The notes under the pieces are model-generated. The model had not been told where the DNA came from. It did no database searches and saw only the letters and a list, made by a program, of their open reading frames with translations. The position numbers and the translations under genes were made by a program. A stretch of 64,000 bases of DNA from Jannaschia donghaensis (GTDB lineage: Bacteria > Pseudomonadota > Alphaproteobacteria > Rhodobacterales > Rhodobacteraceae). The DNA lies in assembly GCF_001403795.1 (NCBI RefSeq), contig NZ_CXSU01000012.1, forward strand, positions 27,757 to 91,756, read 5' to 3'. Of the stretch, positions 35,720 through 45,933 are shown in pieces (the first letter of the stretch is position 1; every line of letters starts with the position of its first letter).

Positions 35720-36925
35720 ATGCTGACTGGACCAGTTCTGATCGATTTTTCGGGATCGCTCGCCATTCTTGCGATGTTGTCCGTCGCCTACGGCGGATTG
35801 CACCGCGTCTTGCTCGACAAACGCTGGCTCGAACCGATTCTCGGCATTCTTTTCGGCCTCATCGCCTTCGTTCAGATGCACAATCCGGTCGAAGTCTATC
35901 CCGGGATGATCATCGATATGCGCAACGTCCCCCTCGTTCTGGCGGGGGCCTTTCTGGGCGGCCGCGGGCTTTTGCCATGCATTGTGATCGCGGCTCTGGC
36001 GCGGATCGACATCGGCGGCGTCGGTATGTTGTCGGCCTTGGCCGCAATGACCATCGCAGGCGGCGTCGGACTTCTGTGGCAGGGAGTGACCCGAGGACGC
36101 GAACGTGGGGTCATGGCACTGGTCGCGCTGGGCGCGGCGGCGTCGCTCCATTTGATCGGGGCCGTGCTGCTGCCGCTCGACCTGATGATCTGGTTCCTGT
36201 TCAATGCGGCTCCGCTTCTCATCGGATTGAACTTCGTCGCCATTCCGATCGTCGGTGCCCTGTTGGAACGTGAACGCAAACAGATCCGACGGGTGGAGAC
36301 CTTGACGCGGACAGCCGGCTTCACGATCGGCAAAGGTCTGATGGCACCGGAAGCCTTTGAATGGTCGTTGAACCAATCTTCCGCAACGGGATCTCTGCAT
36401 GGTCCCGCCTCCGCATTCGGGATCCGTATCAGGTTTCAGGGCGCGCTCGCACGGTTCTGGGGCAAGGATGCGGACATTGCAGCGATGAAGATGTTCCATG
36501 AACGCCTTGCGGCCGTCATGCCGGCGGGTGGCATCGTCGGATGGGCCCAAGAAGATCTGGTGGTCATGGCGATCCCCAAGGTCGACGCCGAAGGCGCGCG
36601 CGATCTTCTCACACAGATCCGCCGGGAGGTGTCGTCCACTTCCATTGCGATGCCGGGCATGACCCCGTTCCGTCTGGTTCTCGATCTCGACGTCAGGCAC
36701 TATCGACAGCTGCCGACCTTGGAACGGCTGGTCGCCGACCTGTCCCCGGCAGACATCAAGATCGTCGGACAGTCCGGGCCCGTCCTGACCCCCACCCTCG
36801 CCCAAGCGCTACGTCGCCGGCGCAGTCCCGTCGTCGCGTCTGCCCCCGCGCGCATGTTCGGACCGCAGAGCGAGCTCTTCTCTACGTTCGACCGGCTGCT
36901 CGCCGCGCGCCTCGACGTGTCATGA
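35720..36925 (+). CDS. LytS-type 5TM protein with degenerate GGDEF-like domain
   Basis: 401 aa. The N-terminal half has five to six membrane helices with the LytS/YhcK receptor pattern (NPVEVYPGMIIDMRNVPLVL, GAFLGGRGLLPCIVIAALAR). The C-terminal half aligns in outline with a GGDEF fold: IVGWAQEDLVVMAIPKVDAE stands where R-x-GG(D/E)EF-x-x-LLP would be, followed by GARDLLTQIRREVS. The catalytic GG(D/E)EF is absent, so c-di-GMP synthesis is not expected; sensing or scaffold role inferred. GGAGG lies before ATG 35720. Confidence 0.75.
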   Translation: MLTGPVLIDFSGSLAILAMLSVAYGGLHRVLLDKRWLEPILGILFGLIAFVQMHNPVEVYPGMIIDMRNVPLVLAGAFLGGRGLLPCIVIAALARIDIGGVGMLSALAAMTIAGGVGLLWQGVTRGRERGVMALVALGAAASLHLIGAVLLPLDLMIWFLFNAAPLLIGLNFVAIPIVGALLERERKQIRRVETLTRTAGFTIGKGLMAPEAFEWSLNQSSATGSLHGPASAFGIRIRFQGALARFWGKDADIAAMKMFHERLAAVMPAGGIVGWAQEDLVVMAIPKVDAEGARDLLTQIRREVSSTSIAMPGMTPFRLVLDLDVRHYRQLPTLERLVADLSPADIKIVGQSGPVLTPTLAQALRRRRSPVVASAPARMFGPQSELFSTFDRLLAARLDVS

Positions 36926-37081
36926 CGGCGGCAAGGTGCTCAGGCGTTTCGGGGCCAAAACCTGGGGGATACGGCATCCCAAACTGACCCGGCACTTCGG
37001 TGCGTCGCGGTCTGCGCCCTCATGTTGCATCACGCGCGCGGGACCGCCATATCGGGGGGCAACGGACGCGGGGATATCGCC

Positions 37082-38044
37082 ATGACACAATACCTGGATT
37101 TCGAGAAGCCGCTGTCGGAGATTGAAGGCAAGGCCGAGGAGCTTCGCGCGATGGGCCGCGCCGACGCGACCGTCGACGTCGAGAAGGAAGCCACGCAGCT
37201 GGACGTCAAGGCCCGCGACATGCTGGCCACGCTCTACAAGGGATTGACCCCTTGGCAAAAAGCGCAGGTCGCCCGCCACGCCGATCGGCCGCATTGCAAG
37301 GATTACATCGACGTCTTGTTCACCGACTGGACGCCGCTGGCCGGGGATCGCAACTTCGCCGACGATCACGCGGTGATGGGCGGTCTGGCGCGGTTGGACG
37401 GGCGTGCGGTCATGGTGATCGGTCATGAAAAAGGCCACGACACGCGCACTCGGATCGAACGGAATTTCGGCATGGCGCGGCCCGAAGGGTACCGCAAGGC
37501 GATCCGCCTGATGGAAATGGCCGATCGGTTCCGCTTGCCGGTCGTCACGCTGATCGACACGCCGGGCGCCTATCCCGGCAAGGGCGCGGAGGAACGGGGC
37601 CAATCCGAGGCGATCGCACGGTCGACGCAGGCCTGTCTCCGCCTCGGCGTGCCGCTCGTGTCTTTGATCGTGGGCGAAGGTGGATCGGGCGGGGCCGTCG
37701 CCTTCGCTACCGCCAACCGCGTCGCGATGCTGGAGCACTCGATCTATTCCGTCATCTCGCCCGAGGGCTGTGCGTCGATCCTGTGGAAGGACGCCGACAA
37801 GATGCGCGAGGCCGCGGAGGCCCTGCGCCTGACGGCCCAGGATCTGCTCAAACTGTCGGTCATCGACCGGATCGTGTCGGAACCGCTGGGCGGGGCCCAC
37901 CGCGACCGCGCGGCGACCATCGCGTCCGTTGGCAAAGCGTTGTCCGCGATGCTGACCGAGTTCGACGGAAAGTCGGCCGACGACGTGCGGGCCGCGCGGC
38001 GCACGAAATTCCTCGGGATGGGGTCCAAGGGCCTCGCCGCCTGA
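37082..38044 (+). CDS. accA: acetyl-CoA carboxylase carboxyltransferase subunit alpha
   Basis: 320 aa, standard for AccA. With AccD it transfers the carboxyl group from biotin to acetyl-CoA, the first committed step of fatty acid synthesis. Seen: [79 protein letters not shown] and [20 protein letters not shown]. Stands alone; about 150 bases follow without a gene. Confidence 0.97.
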   Translation: MTQYLDFEKPLSEIEGKAEELRAMGRADATVDVEKEATQLDVKARDMLATLYKGLTPWQKAQVARHADRPHCKDYIDVLFTDWTPLAGDRNFADDHAVMGGLARLDGRAVMVIGHEKGHDTRTRIERNFGMARPEGYRKAIRLMEMADRFRLPVVTLIDTPGAYPGKGAEERGQSEAIARSTQACLRLGVPLVSLIVGEGGSGGAVAFATANRVAMLEHSIYSVISPEGCASILWKDADKMREAAEALRLTAQDLLKLSVIDRIVSEPLGGAHRDRAATIASVGKALSAMLTEFDGKSADDVRAARRTKFLGMGSKGLAA

Positions 38045-38193
38045 CACGGCGCGCGTTCGGACGGCGTCGACACCGGACTGCGGGAGGTCAATCGACCTCG
38101 GTTCTGGCCAATCCTTGGAACCGAAGCGCATTGCGCCGTCGGGGTCGGGGCCCGGTCTGACGTGCCGTCTGGCCCCGATACGACCCGGGATCG

Positions 38194-38424
38194 CTACCGG
38201 CGATAGACACCTTCGGGCAGGTTCAGCGCCGTTACCAGATCGTGCAATTGTCCCATCGTCAGCGTGACGTTCACGGGGGTCCCGGTGCGCGGATCGGGTT
38301 GCGTCAGGGTCACGCAATCCTCAAAGGCTGACACGACGACATCGTCCGACGGCGCGCGATCCGCCTCCCCTTCGTCGACGAGGGTGATGACGGTCGCGTC
38401 GAATTCATGCTCGATCGAGAACAC
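38194..38424 (-). CDS. small acidic conserved hypothetical protein
   Basis: 76 aa from GTG 38424 (MFSIEHEFDATVITLVDEGE), with GCGGAG about ten bases upstream; the longer frame to 38472 has no such site. Continues VVVSAFEDCVTLTQPDPRTG and ends LVTALNLPEGVYRR. All-beta looking, no membrane segment. I recall relatives in Rhodobacteraceae but no function. Divergent from the M48 protease gene. Confidence 0.7.
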   Translation of the reverse strand: MFSIEHEFDATVITLVDEGEADRAPSDDVVVSAFEDCVTLTQPDPRTGTPVNVTLTMGQLHDLVTALNLPEGVYRR

Positions 38425-38525
38425 TGGCAAATCTCCGCAAATGGATGGCGAACCGGCGCGACGCGCTGACATCCGATCACGGCGGCCTATATCACGGTAG
38501 AGTATCGAACGATTTGGGAATTTCC

Positions 38526-39239
38526 ATGCGATCCATTATTTTTCCTCTCGCCGTCGCGGCCCTTGTTTCGGCTTGTGTGGCCGTTGAACCCGGTCCGGCC
38601 ACGCCCACGGCCCCCCAGACCTCCGGCGCGGAGCCGGCACGCGTCAGCGGCTCCACCGCCAGCGCGAATTTCGCGACCGCCGTTCGCCGGGTCGAACCGG
38701 TGGCCGAGAGTGTTTGTCGCCAGCGCACGACCGGCGTGAACTGTGACTTCAAGATTCAGGTGGACCCAAACAGAAACGCGCCGCCCAACGCCTTCCAGTC
38801 GCTGGATCGATCCGGCCGCCCGGTCCTGACCTTCACGCAGGCGCTGATTGCGGACGCGCGCAACGCCGACGAGATTGCCTTCGTGATCGGCCACGAAAGC
38901 GCGCATCACATCGAACAGCATATCGCCCGGCAGCGTCAGGCGGCTTCGACCGGCGCGCTGGTCGGTGGGTTGATCGCCAGCGTCGCGGGGGCCAATGCCT
39001 CCACAGCGCAGGAAATCAGCCGGATTTCGGCGGGCGTCGGCGCGCGTCGCTTCTCCAAGGATCATGAGTTGGAGGCGGACGCGCTGGGCACGATCATCAC
39101 CAGCCGCGCGGGCTACAACCCGGTGCGGGGTGCGGCGTTCTTTACGCGCATCCCCGATCCGGGCGACCGTTTCCTGGGCACGCACCCGCCCAACGCCGAC
39201 CGCATCGACATCGTGCGTCGCACGGCGGCCGGGCTTTGA
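38526..39239 (+). CDS. M48-family metallopeptidase lipoprotein
   Basis: 237 aa. Lipoprotein signal MRSIIFPLAVAALVSACVAV with lipobox VSAC. The zinc site is GHESAHHIEQH (HExxH near residue 123) with the third ligand Glu in DHELEADALG. The C terminus has THPPNADRI, typical of Oma1/BepA-like periplasmic M48 proteases that survey outer-membrane protein assembly. ATG 38526 opens the signal peptide. Confidence 0.93.
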   Translation: MRSIIFPLAVAALVSACVAVEPGPATPTAPQTSGAEPARVSGSTASANFATAVRRVEPVAESVCRQRTTGVNCDFKIQVDPNRNAPPNAFQSLDRSGRPVLTFTQALIADARNADEIAFVIGHESAHHIEQHIARQRQAASTGALVGGLIASVAGANASTAQEISRISAGVGARRFSKDHELEADALGTIITSRAGYNPVRGAAFFTRIPDPGDRFLGTHPPNADRIDIVRRTAAGL

Positions 39240-39287
39240 CACGCTTGTGATTGGCGGTGCGGGCGCGGGACTGGCAGGCATCGATCC

Positions 39288-40067
39288 ATGAAGGTCCTTG
39301 CCTGCCTGACGGCCGCGATTTTGATGTTGGCTACGCCCGCCGCCGCCTGCACGGGCGTCGATGAATGCACCCTTGGTGACCGCGGGTATCATCTGCGCGA
39401 ACCCGCAGGCTGGGACGGGGTCAGCCCGCTTCCCGTCCTGCTGCACTTCCACGGCTGGGGCCGGCAGGGTCAGGTCCCGGTTCAAAGCCCGCGCACCGGC
39501 GGCGCGGCAGAGGCGGCCGGTGTTCTGTTCGTGGCTCCGAACGGGCTGGGGCGGACCTGGGATTTCAGGCGCAGCGGATCGCCGGACACCGATTTCACGC
39601 GTGCGGTGCTGGCCGATGTCGCCGCGCGCTATCCAATCCAAGGACAGCCGCTGATCGTTTCGGGCTACAGCTGGGGCGCGCTGATGGCCGCACGGTTCGC
39701 CTGCGACGGCGGCGCGCGGATCGATGCGCTTCTTCTGATCGCAGGGGCCTTTCCGCCGGGCACGCCCTGCGCCGGAACACCCGATCGCGTCAGCCATGTC
39801 CATGGCACGACCGACACCGTTCTGGACTTTCCCTATGGTCCCGGCGGCGATCCCACGCAGGCGGTCGCGCTGTGGAAGGATGAGATGGGATGCGGGCCAC
39901 AGGCGCGGCAGTTCGACTGGAAAAGCGTGCCGTATCTGACGCAGGACCGCCGCGAATGGGATTGCGATGCGGGCCTTCTGACGATGGACATCCACTCGGC
40001 CAGCCACCTAATCCCCCGCAACTGGGTCGCGCGGCATCTGCAGGAAATTCTGGATCCGCAGGGATAA
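39288..40067 (+). CDS. exported alpha/beta hydrolase, PHB-depolymerase (LpqC)-like
   Basis: 259 aa. Signal peptide MKVLACLTAAILMLATPAAA, then the esterase fold: LLHFHGWGRQG (oxyanion region), the nucleophile elbow VSGYSWGALMAA with Ser, VHGTTDTVLDF holding the likely Asp, and HSASHLIPRNW with the His. Six Cys suggest disulfides in the periplasm. Relatives cleave short polyhydroxybutyrate or feruloyl esters; the substrate here is unknown. Confidence 0.85.
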   Translation: MKVLACLTAAILMLATPAAACTGVDECTLGDRGYHLREPAGWDGVSPLPVLLHFHGWGRQGQVPVQSPRTGGAAEAAGVLFVAPNGLGRTWDFRRSGSPDTDFTRAVLADVAARYPIQGQPLIVSGYSWGALMAARFACDGGARIDALLLIAGAFPPGTPCAGTPDRVSHVHGTTDTVLDFPYGPGGDPTQAVALWKDEMGCGPQARQFDWKSVPYLTQDRREWDCDAGLLTMDIHSASHLIPRNWVARHLQEILDPQG

Positions 40068-40150
40068 GCCCGGGGCCGCGACGGCAGGCTGCGCGGAACG
40101 GCACGGATGGTCCGCGCGTTCGTCCACGTCCCATTCAAGAGGAGAACCCG

Positions 40151-40645
40151 ATGCCCAATCGACGCACGATCCTGCTGGGGGGCGCAGCTATTCTGGGGGC
40201 CGGCGGTCTGGCCGCATACGGAGTCTTGGGCAACGATACCAAGGCGCAGGGCGAGTTTCCCCTGATGCTGTCGGAAGAGGAATGGCGCGCGCGGTTGAGC
40301 GAGGAGGAATTCGCCGTCCTGCGCGAAGGCGCGACGGAGCGGCCGTTTTCAAGCCCCCTGAACGACGAGACGCGGGCGGGGACCTTCGTCTGCGGCGGCT
40401 GCACGCAGCCGCTCTATGCCTCCGACACGAAATTCAAGAGCGGGACGGGATGGCCGTCGTTCTGGCAGGCGATCGACCCCGCGAATGTCGGCACCAAGCC
40501 GGATCGGTCGCTCATGATCACCCGGACGGAGGTGCATTGCTCCAATTGCGGTGGGCATCTGGGGCATATTTTCGACGATGGGCCCGAACCGACGGGGAAG
40601 CGGCACTGCATCAACGGCGCAGCGCTGGATTTCCAGATCGCCTGA
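40151..40645 (+). CDS. msrB: peptide-methionine (R)-S-oxide reductase, exported
   Basis: 164 aa. N-terminal twin-arginine-like leader (MPNRRTILLGGAAILGAGG) then the MsrB domain. Zinc is held by CGGC near 81 and CSNC near 130; the catalytic Cys is in GKRHCINGAALDF near 153. KFKSGTGWPSFWQAI is the family signature. Reduces methionine R-sulfoxide in proteins; the leader points to repair in the periplasm after folding with cofactor. AAGAGGAGA precedes the ATG. Confidence 0.95.
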   Translation: MPNRRTILLGGAAILGAGGLAAYGVLGNDTKAQGEFPLMLSEEEWRARLSEEEFAVLREGATERPFSSPLNDETRAGTFVCGGCTQPLYASDTKFKSGTGWPSFWQAIDPANVGTKPDRSLMITRTEVHCSNCGGHLGHIFDDGPEPTGKRHCINGAALDFQIA

Positions 40646-40653
40646 CGTTGCAG

Positions 40654-40941
40654 TCAATCCGCCGATCTTTCCCGGTCGGCCAATGTCTGCACCTGCCCTT
40701 GGCGGGCCAGATGGATCTCGCGCCAGAGTTTCAGCGTCGGTTTGATCGCGAAGCAGATCGATCCGGCCACGAAAAGCCAGATTGCGATGGTTTCAAGCGC
40801 GGGCCAGAAGAATAGGATCGATCCGGTCAGGAACAGCATGGCCGCAAGAAAATCCACGCCCGTGCGCAGCAGCTCGAACCTGGCGTAGGCCCTTTTGGTG
40901 GCCTCGGATCGTTGACGGTTCGCGTGGCGGAACAGGGTCAT
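40654..40941 (-). CDS. YrhK-domain small membrane protein
   Basis: 95 aa: a basic N terminus ([20 protein letters not shown]), two membrane helices ([16 protein letters not shown] and [15 protein letters not shown]), then a charged tail. The spacing [12 protein letters not shown] after the second helix fits the YrhK family, function unknown. Its ATG overlaps the rimO stop (ATGA), so it is coupled to rimO. Confidence 0.85.
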   Translation of the reverse strand: MTLFRHANRQRSEATKRAYARFELLRTGVDFLAAMLFLTGSILFFWPALETIAIWLFVAGSICFAIKPTLKLWREIHLARQGQVQTLADRERSAD

Positions 40942-42305
40942 CGCGCGATCTGTCCCCAAAGGTCGTATTCCGACGCCTCGTCCACCTCCACCATGACGAT
41001 GTCGCCGGGCGACAGCGACTCGTACCCCTGATCGATGAACAGGTTGCCGTCGATTTCGGGCGCATCCGCCTTGGTTCGGCAGGTGGCCCCTTCCGCGTCG
41101 ACGGTATCGACGATGACCTGTTGCCGGCTTCCGACCTTCGCCGCCAATTTGGCGGCCGAAATGCCCTGCGCCTTCTGCATGAACCGCTCGAACCGGTCTT
41201 GCTTGACCTCGTCCGACACATGGTCGGGCAGCGCGTTGGAGCGGGCGCCGGAGACGTTTTCGTATTGGAACGCCCCGACGCGGTCGAGTTGGGCTTCGTC
41301 CAGCCAATCCAGCAGGGTCTGAAATTCTGCTTCGGTCTCTCCGGGATAGCCGACGATGAAGGTCGAACGCAGGGTGATGTCGGGACAGATGCCGCGCCAT
41401 TCCGCGATCCGGTCCAGCGTCTTTTCGGCGTGGGCGGGCCGGGCCATACGGCGCAGGGTGTCGGGATGGGCGTGCTGAAACGGCACGTCGAGGTACGGCA
41501 GGATCGCGCCATCGGCCATCAGCGGCACCAGGTCGCGCACGAAAGGATAGGGATAGACGTAGTGCAGGCGGACCCAGGCCCCCAGGGACCCCAGATCACG
41601 CGCCAGATTTACGATATGCGTTCCGGCCCCCGCGCGGTCTTTCCAGTCGGTACCGTAAGCGGAGGTGTCCTGGCTGATGACCAGCAATTCTTTCACGCCC
41701 GCTTCGACCAGTTTTTCGGCCTCGCGCAGGACGGCCTTGGCGGGGCGGGACGCCAGGCGACCCCGCATATCGGGGATGATGCAGAACTTGCACTTGTGAT
41801 TGCAGCCCTCGGAGATCTTCAGATAGCTGAAATGCCGCGGTGTCAGCGAAACACCCGACGCGGGCAGCAGGTCGATGAATGGGTCGGGCGACGGCGGGGC
41901 GACGGCGTGAACGGCGTCCAGCACCTGTTCGTATTGCTGCGGTCCCGTCACCGCCATGACCTTGGGATGCGCGCCGGTGATGTAATCCGGCTCCGCCCCC
42001 AGGCAGCCGGTCACGATGACCTTGCCGTTTTCGCGCAACGCTTCGCCGATGGCGTCCAGGCTTTCGGCCTTGGCGGAATCGAGAAAGCCGCAGGTGTTCA
42101 CGATCACCGCTTCGGCCCCGGCATAATCGGGCGAAATCGCATATCCTTCGGCCCGCAGGCGGGTCAGAATACGCTCGCTGTCCACCAGGGCCTTGGGGCA
42201 GCCCAGCGACACCATGCCGATCTTCGGCTGGCCGGGGCGCGCGTCGACCGGCAGTGTTGCACGGGGGGCGAGGTCGGGGCGGATATCGGGCGGGTTCTGG
42301 GACAT
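40938..42305 (-). CDS. rimO: ribosomal protein uS12 methylthiotransferase RimO
   Basis: 455 aa radical-SAM enzyme that adds a methylthio group to an Asp of ribosomal protein S12. The UPF0004 domain has [15 protein letters not shown] and [15 protein letters not shown], whose Cys bind the second 4Fe-4S cluster. The radical-SAM triad is [14 protein letters not shown] near 168-175, and the TRAM domain is at the C terminus. ATG 42305 ([12 protein letters not shown]) is chosen for length; the frame runs open further upstream in high-GC DNA. Confidence 0.96.
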   Translation of the reverse strand: MSQNPPDIRPDLAPRATLPVDARPGQPKIGMVSLGCPKALVDSERILTRLRAEGYAISPDYAGAEAVIVNTCGFLDSAKAESLDAIGEALRENGKVIVTGCLGAEPDYITGAHPKVMAVTGPQQYEQVLDAVHAVAPPSPDPFIDLLPASGVSLTPRHFSYLKISEGCNHKCKFCIIPDMRGRLASRPAKAVLREAEKLVEAGVKELLVISQDTSAYGTDWKDRAGAGTHIVNLARDLGSLGAWVRLHYVYPYPFVRDLVPLMADGAILPYLDVPFQHAHPDTLRRMARPAHAEKTLDRIAEWRGICPDITLRSTFIVGYPGETEAEFQTLLDWLDEAQLDRVGAFQYENVSGARSNALPDHVSDEVKQDRFERFMQKAQGISAAKLAAKVGSRQQVIVDTVDAEGATCRTKADAPEIDGNLFIDQGYESLSPGDIVMVEVDEASEYDLWGQIAR

Positions 42306-42396
42306 GAAGGCCACATAAGCCGCACACCGCGACCGGGGAACCCCTTGCGGCGCGCGGCCACCCGATTCATCGTCACATCGGACAGGGAGTTTACGC

Positions 42397-44388
42397 ATGA
42401 AGTGGTTGTTTCGCATCCTTGGGGCCGTGGCGGTGGTGGTCGTGCTGGCCGTTGTCGCCCTGATCCTCGTGCCGACCGAACGGGTGGCGGCGCTGGCGTC
42501 CGATCGGTTCGCCGACGCCACGGGCCGCGCGCTCACCTTCGACGGGCCGGTCAAGGCGACGCTCTGGCCGCACCTTGGTGTGCGGGCCGAGGCGATCACG
42601 GTCGCGAATGCCGACTGGTCGGACGAAGGCCCGATGCTGACGGCGGACACATTGGAGGTGGGGATCGCCCTTGGCGGTCTTCTGGGCGGTGACGTGCGGA
42701 TCGAAACGCTGCGCGTCGACGGCGCGGCGCTGCTGCTGGAACGCGCGGCCGACGGGCGTGCGAACTGGGAATTCGCCGCCCGGACCGGGGCCAACACGGC
42801 CGCCGCGCCGTCGGGGCCGTCCGATGCGGGCAACTTTTCCATCGATAGGGCGGTTCTGAACGGCGCGAAGATCACATGGCTGGACCATGGTGCCGACACC
42901 CGCGTCGAATTGCGGGCCGTCGATCTGGAAACGCGGGTCAGGGACCTGGACAGCCCTGTGCGCCTGGCCGGCTCCGCGCTGCTCGACGGGCAGGCGATCA
43001 AGCTGGAGATGTCGACCGAGGCGGCACGCCCGCTGCTGGACGGGGCGCTCACCCCCGTGGCCCTGACGTTTACCGCCGGGGAAACTGCGCTGCGGCTGGA
43101 TGGGCGCGCCGATTTCGACCCGCCGTCGTTTGAAGGGCGATTGGAGGCTACATCGTCGGACAGGTTCCGCGTGGCGCGCATCTTCGACGTCATCGTTCCC
43201 GATCTGCCCGACGGGCTTGGCCGATCGAACATCGCCGTAAAGGCGGCCGTTACGCTGGCCCCCGGCAAGACGCTGCACCTGCGCGACATGGTGATCGATC
43301 TGGACCGAAACCGGCTGAACGGCGCGCTCGACATCGACCCCAATGGCGAACGGCCGCGGGTCGTCGGCACCCTGTCGGCGCAACGTCTGGATCTGACGTC
43401 CCTGTCGCAAAAGGGGCAGGGCGGGGAAACGGCATTGGTGTCCGAAACCGGCTGGGGCCGGGAGGAAATCGACGTCACGGCCCTGTTCGCCCTGGACGGA
43501 GAGCTGACCCTGTCGTCCGGGCCGATCACGCTGGGCGACGCCACGCTGGAGGAGGTGCGCGCCCGCGTCGCTTTGGAGAGCGGCCGAATGGTCGCCACGC
43601 TGCAACCGCTGCTGGCCTACGGCGGCACGGTGACGGGCGACGTCATCGTCAACGGACGCGGCACCCCGTCCAGCCGCGTCGATCTTCAGCTGTCGGGCCT
43701 GCAGATGCTGCCGTTCCTGACGGAATTCGCCGATTTCGACCGCCTTGTCGGACAGGCCGATGTGGCCATCGATGTCCTGGGGTCGGGCACCACGACGCAG
43801 GCCCTGATCGACAGCCTGAATGGCACCGCATCGTTCAAGTTCGGGCGCGGAGAACTTCTGGGCCTCGATATCGTCGGTATGGTGCGGGAGATGGACGCCG
43901 GCTTCCGCGGCGAGGGGCAGAAGACCGTGTTCGACGGCTTTTCAGGCAGTTTCGCCATCGCCGACGGGGTTGCGCGCAACGAGGATCTGTCGCTGACGGC
44001 GCAATATCTGACGGCGCGCGGCGCGGGGCGCATATCGCTGGGGCCGCAAACGATCCGTTACCGCGTGTTGCCGACCGTCCGGCGCGGCGAGGACAGCAGC
44101 GGCATCACGGTGCCGATCCTGATCGAAGGACCGTGGTCCGACCCCAGCATTCGTCCCGATCTGGAATACATGGCCCGTCAACGGCTGGAGGGCGAACGCG
44201 AGGAGATGGAGGCGAAGGCCCGCGCCGAGGCTGACGCCGCCCGCATCCGCGTCGAGCAGGCCGCCCGCGCCAAACTGGCCGCCGAACTGGACGTCGCCCC
44301 CGAGGATCTGCGCGATCGCGGTGCGGTTGAAGATGCCATAAAGGAGCGGGTCGAGGAACAGCTGCTGGACCTGTTGCTCGGCCGGTGA
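42397..44388 (+). CDS. AsmA-family envelope protein
   Basis: 663 aa. One N-terminal membrane anchor ([18 protein letters not shown]) followed by a large periplasmic part rich in beta strands with the AsmA start ([20 protein letters not shown]) and the AsmA C-terminal domain (GNGRG-type start and [20 protein letters not shown] near 510-530). AsmA-like proteins are bridge-like lipid-transfer proteins acting between inner and outer membranes. The last 60 residues are Glu/Ala/Arg-rich. GGGAG precedes ATG 42397. Confidence 0.92.
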   Translation: MKWLFRILGAVAVVVVLAVVALILVPTERVAALASDRFADATGRALTFDGPVKATLWPHLGVRAEAITVANADWSDEGPMLTADTLEVGIALGGLLGGDVRIETLRVDGAALLLERAADGRANWEFAARTGANTAAAPSGPSDAGNFSIDRAVLNGAKITWLDHGADTRVELRAVDLETRVRDLDSPVRLAGSALLDGQAIKLEMSTEAARPLLDGALTPVALTFTAGETALRLDGRADFDPPSFEGRLEATSSDRFRVARIFDVIVPDLPDGLGRSNIAVKAAVTLAPGKTLHLRDMVIDLDRNRLNGALDIDPNGERPRVVGTLSAQRLDLTSLSQKGQGGETALVSETGWGREEIDVTALFALDGELTLSSGPITLGDATLEEVRARVALESGRMVATLQPLLAYGGTVTGDVIVNGRGTPSSRVDLQLSGLQMLPFLTEFADFDRLVGQADVAIDVLGSGTTTQALIDSLNGTASFKFGRGELLGLDIVGMVREMDAGFRGEGQKTVFDGFSGSFAIADGVARNEDLSLTAQYLTARGAGRISLGPQTIRYRVLPTVRRGEDSSGITVPILIEGPWSDPSIRPDLEYMARQRLEGEREEMEAKARAEADAARIRVEQAARAKLAAELDVAPEDLRDRGAVEDAIKERVEEQLLDLLLGR

Positions 44389-44461
44389 CGCCCGCGGCGA
44401 CACGCTTGCTGGACGGTGCGGGTCGGGCGCGCTATCTGCCGCGTCAACAAAGGAGTCCTCC

Positions 44462-45157
44462 ATGAGCGTCAGCCTCGTCGGAACCGTCGTCAAACCGATC
44501 CACCCCGAAGGCCGCAAATTCATCGCGATCTTTGCCGCCGTCACCTTGGTCCTGTGGATCATCTGGGAGCCTTTGGGCATCATCGGCACCGTGCTGACGA
44601 TCTGGTGCTATTACTTTTTCCGCGATCCCGAACGGACCATCCCGATGGAGGAGGGGCAGATCGTGTCCCCCGCCGACGGAGTGGTATCGTTGATCGAACC
44701 CGCCGTGCCGCCCGCCGAGCTTGATCTGGGGGCGGCACCGCTGATGCGGGTGTCGGTCTTCATGTCCGTCTTTGACTGCCACGTAAACCGCGCGCCTGTC
44801 GCCGGTGAGGTGACATCCGTCGCCTATCGCCCCGGCAAATTTCTCAGCGCCGAGGTCGACAAGGCCTCCGAGGAGAACGAGCGCAATGGCATCGTCCTGA
44901 CCATGTCCGACGGCACCCGGCTGGGCGTCGTGCAGATCGCCGGCCTCGTGGCGCGGCGCATTCTGTGCGAAGTCGATCAGGGCGCGATGCTGGAGCGGGG
45001 TGACCGCTTCGGGTTGATCCGCTTCGGGTCCCGGCTGGACGTCTATCTGCCCGAAGGCACCGCCCCGCGCGTGTCGGTCGGTCAGACCATGACTTCGGGC
45101 GAGAGCATCCTGGCCGTGCTGGGCGACGACCGCCCGGCGACCGCGCGGGTCGAGTAA
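44462..45157 (+). CDS. psd: phosphatidylserine decarboxylase proenzyme
   Basis: 231 aa, the short type. Converts phosphatidylserine to phosphatidylethanolamine at the inner membrane. N-terminal membrane segments ([15 protein letters not shown] and [14 protein letters not shown]), then [35 protein letters not shown] and the self-cleavage site [11 protein letters not shown] near residue 189, where the Ser becomes the pyruvoyl group. AAAGGAG precedes the ATG. Abuts pssA directly. Confidence 0.97.
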   Translation: MSVSLVGTVVKPIHPEGRKFIAIFAAVTLVLWIIWEPLGIIGTVLTIWCYYFFRDPERTIPMEEGQIVSPADGVVSLIEPAVPPAELDLGAAPLMRVSVFMSVFDCHVNRAPVAGEVTSVAYRPGKFLSAEVDKASEENERNGIVLTMSDGTRLGVVQIAGLVARRILCEVDQGAMLERGDRFGLIRFGSRLDVYLPEGTAPRVSVGQTMTSGESILAVLGDDRPATARVE

Positions 45158-45883
45158 ATGACCAAGGACGCACGCGAGGGCCGACTGCCGGTCGTCACGC
45201 TGGTGCCGAACCTCGTCACCATGCTGGGGCTGTGCTTCGGGCTGACCTCGATCCGGTTTACCTTCACCGAGCAGTTTCAGCTGGCTGCCGGGCTTCTGAT
45301 CCTGGCGGCGTTGGTCGACGGGCTGGACGGGCTGCTGGCGCGGCGGCTGAATGCGGCGTCGCCGTTTGGGGCCGAACTCGACTCCCTGTCGGATTTCGTC
45401 TGCTTCGGCGTGGCCCCCGCGCTGCTTGTCTATAACTTCGGGCTGGAGGGATTGGCCGGGATGGGCTGGCTTGCCGCGCTCTTCTTCGCGATCTGCTGCT
45501 GCCTGCGGCTGGCGCGGTTCAACGTGGCCGCCAAGGACGAGACATCGGCCAGCGGCAAGAGCTTTACCGGCGTGCCGGCCCCGGCGGGCGCGATGCTGGG
45601 CATCTTTCCGGTCACGCTGTGGCTTTCGGGTCTGGTCGATCCGCGCGAGGCGCAGATCCTGATCGCGATCTGGATGCTGGCCGTGGGCGGCATGATGATC
45701 GCGCGGTTCAATACCGTGTCGCTCAAGGCGATGAAGGTCAGCCGGGACAACGCCGTCTATGTGCTGCTGGCGGCGGCGGTCATCATCGGGATGATGCTGA
45801 CCCGGATCTGGACGTTCCATGTTTGCGCGACAGTGATCTACCTCAGCTTGTTGGCCTGGGGCGTGTTTAGCAAGCGGACATGA
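45158..45883 (+). CDS. pssA: CDP-diacylglycerol--serine O-phosphatidyltransferase
   Basis: 241 aa integral membrane enzyme making phosphatidylserine, the substrate of the neighbouring psd. The CDP-alcohol motif D-G-x-x-D-G-x-x-A-R reads DGLDGLLARR, with FGAELDSLSD completing the metal site. About seven membrane helices. The start codon follows the psd stop with no gap, so the two are cotranslated. Confidence 0.97.
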   Translation: MTKDAREGRLPVVTLVPNLVTMLGLCFGLTSIRFTFTEQFQLAAGLLILAALVDGLDGLLARRLNAASPFGAELDSLSDFVCFGVAPALLVYNFGLEGLAGMGWLAALFFAICCCLRLARFNVAAKDETSASGKSFTGVPAPAGAMLGIFPVTLWLSGLVDPREAQILIAIWMLAVGGMMIARFNTVSLKAMKVSRDNAVYVLLAAAVIIGMMLTRIWTFHVCATVIYLSLLAWGVFSKRT

Positions 45884-45885
45884 AA

Positions 45886-45909
45886 AAGGCCCGTCGCGGG
45901 ACGGGCCTT
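45886..45909 (-). terminator. intrinsic terminator between convergent pssA and gcrA
   Basis: Perfect 10-bp stem (arms 45886-45895 and 45900-45909, four-base loop) followed on the minus strand by TTTTT, so it is a good terminator for gcrA. It begins three bases after the pssA stop, and could also stop plus-strand transcripts though the plus-strand T-tract is poor. Confidence 0.85.
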
Positions 45910-45933
45910 CCGATCTTCGATGCAAGTCTGACT

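Noticed and set aside
38045..38193. Possible small gene or terminator after accA
   Set aside because: Only short imperfect inverted repeats and no frame with a ribosome binding site; I see nothing I can support there.
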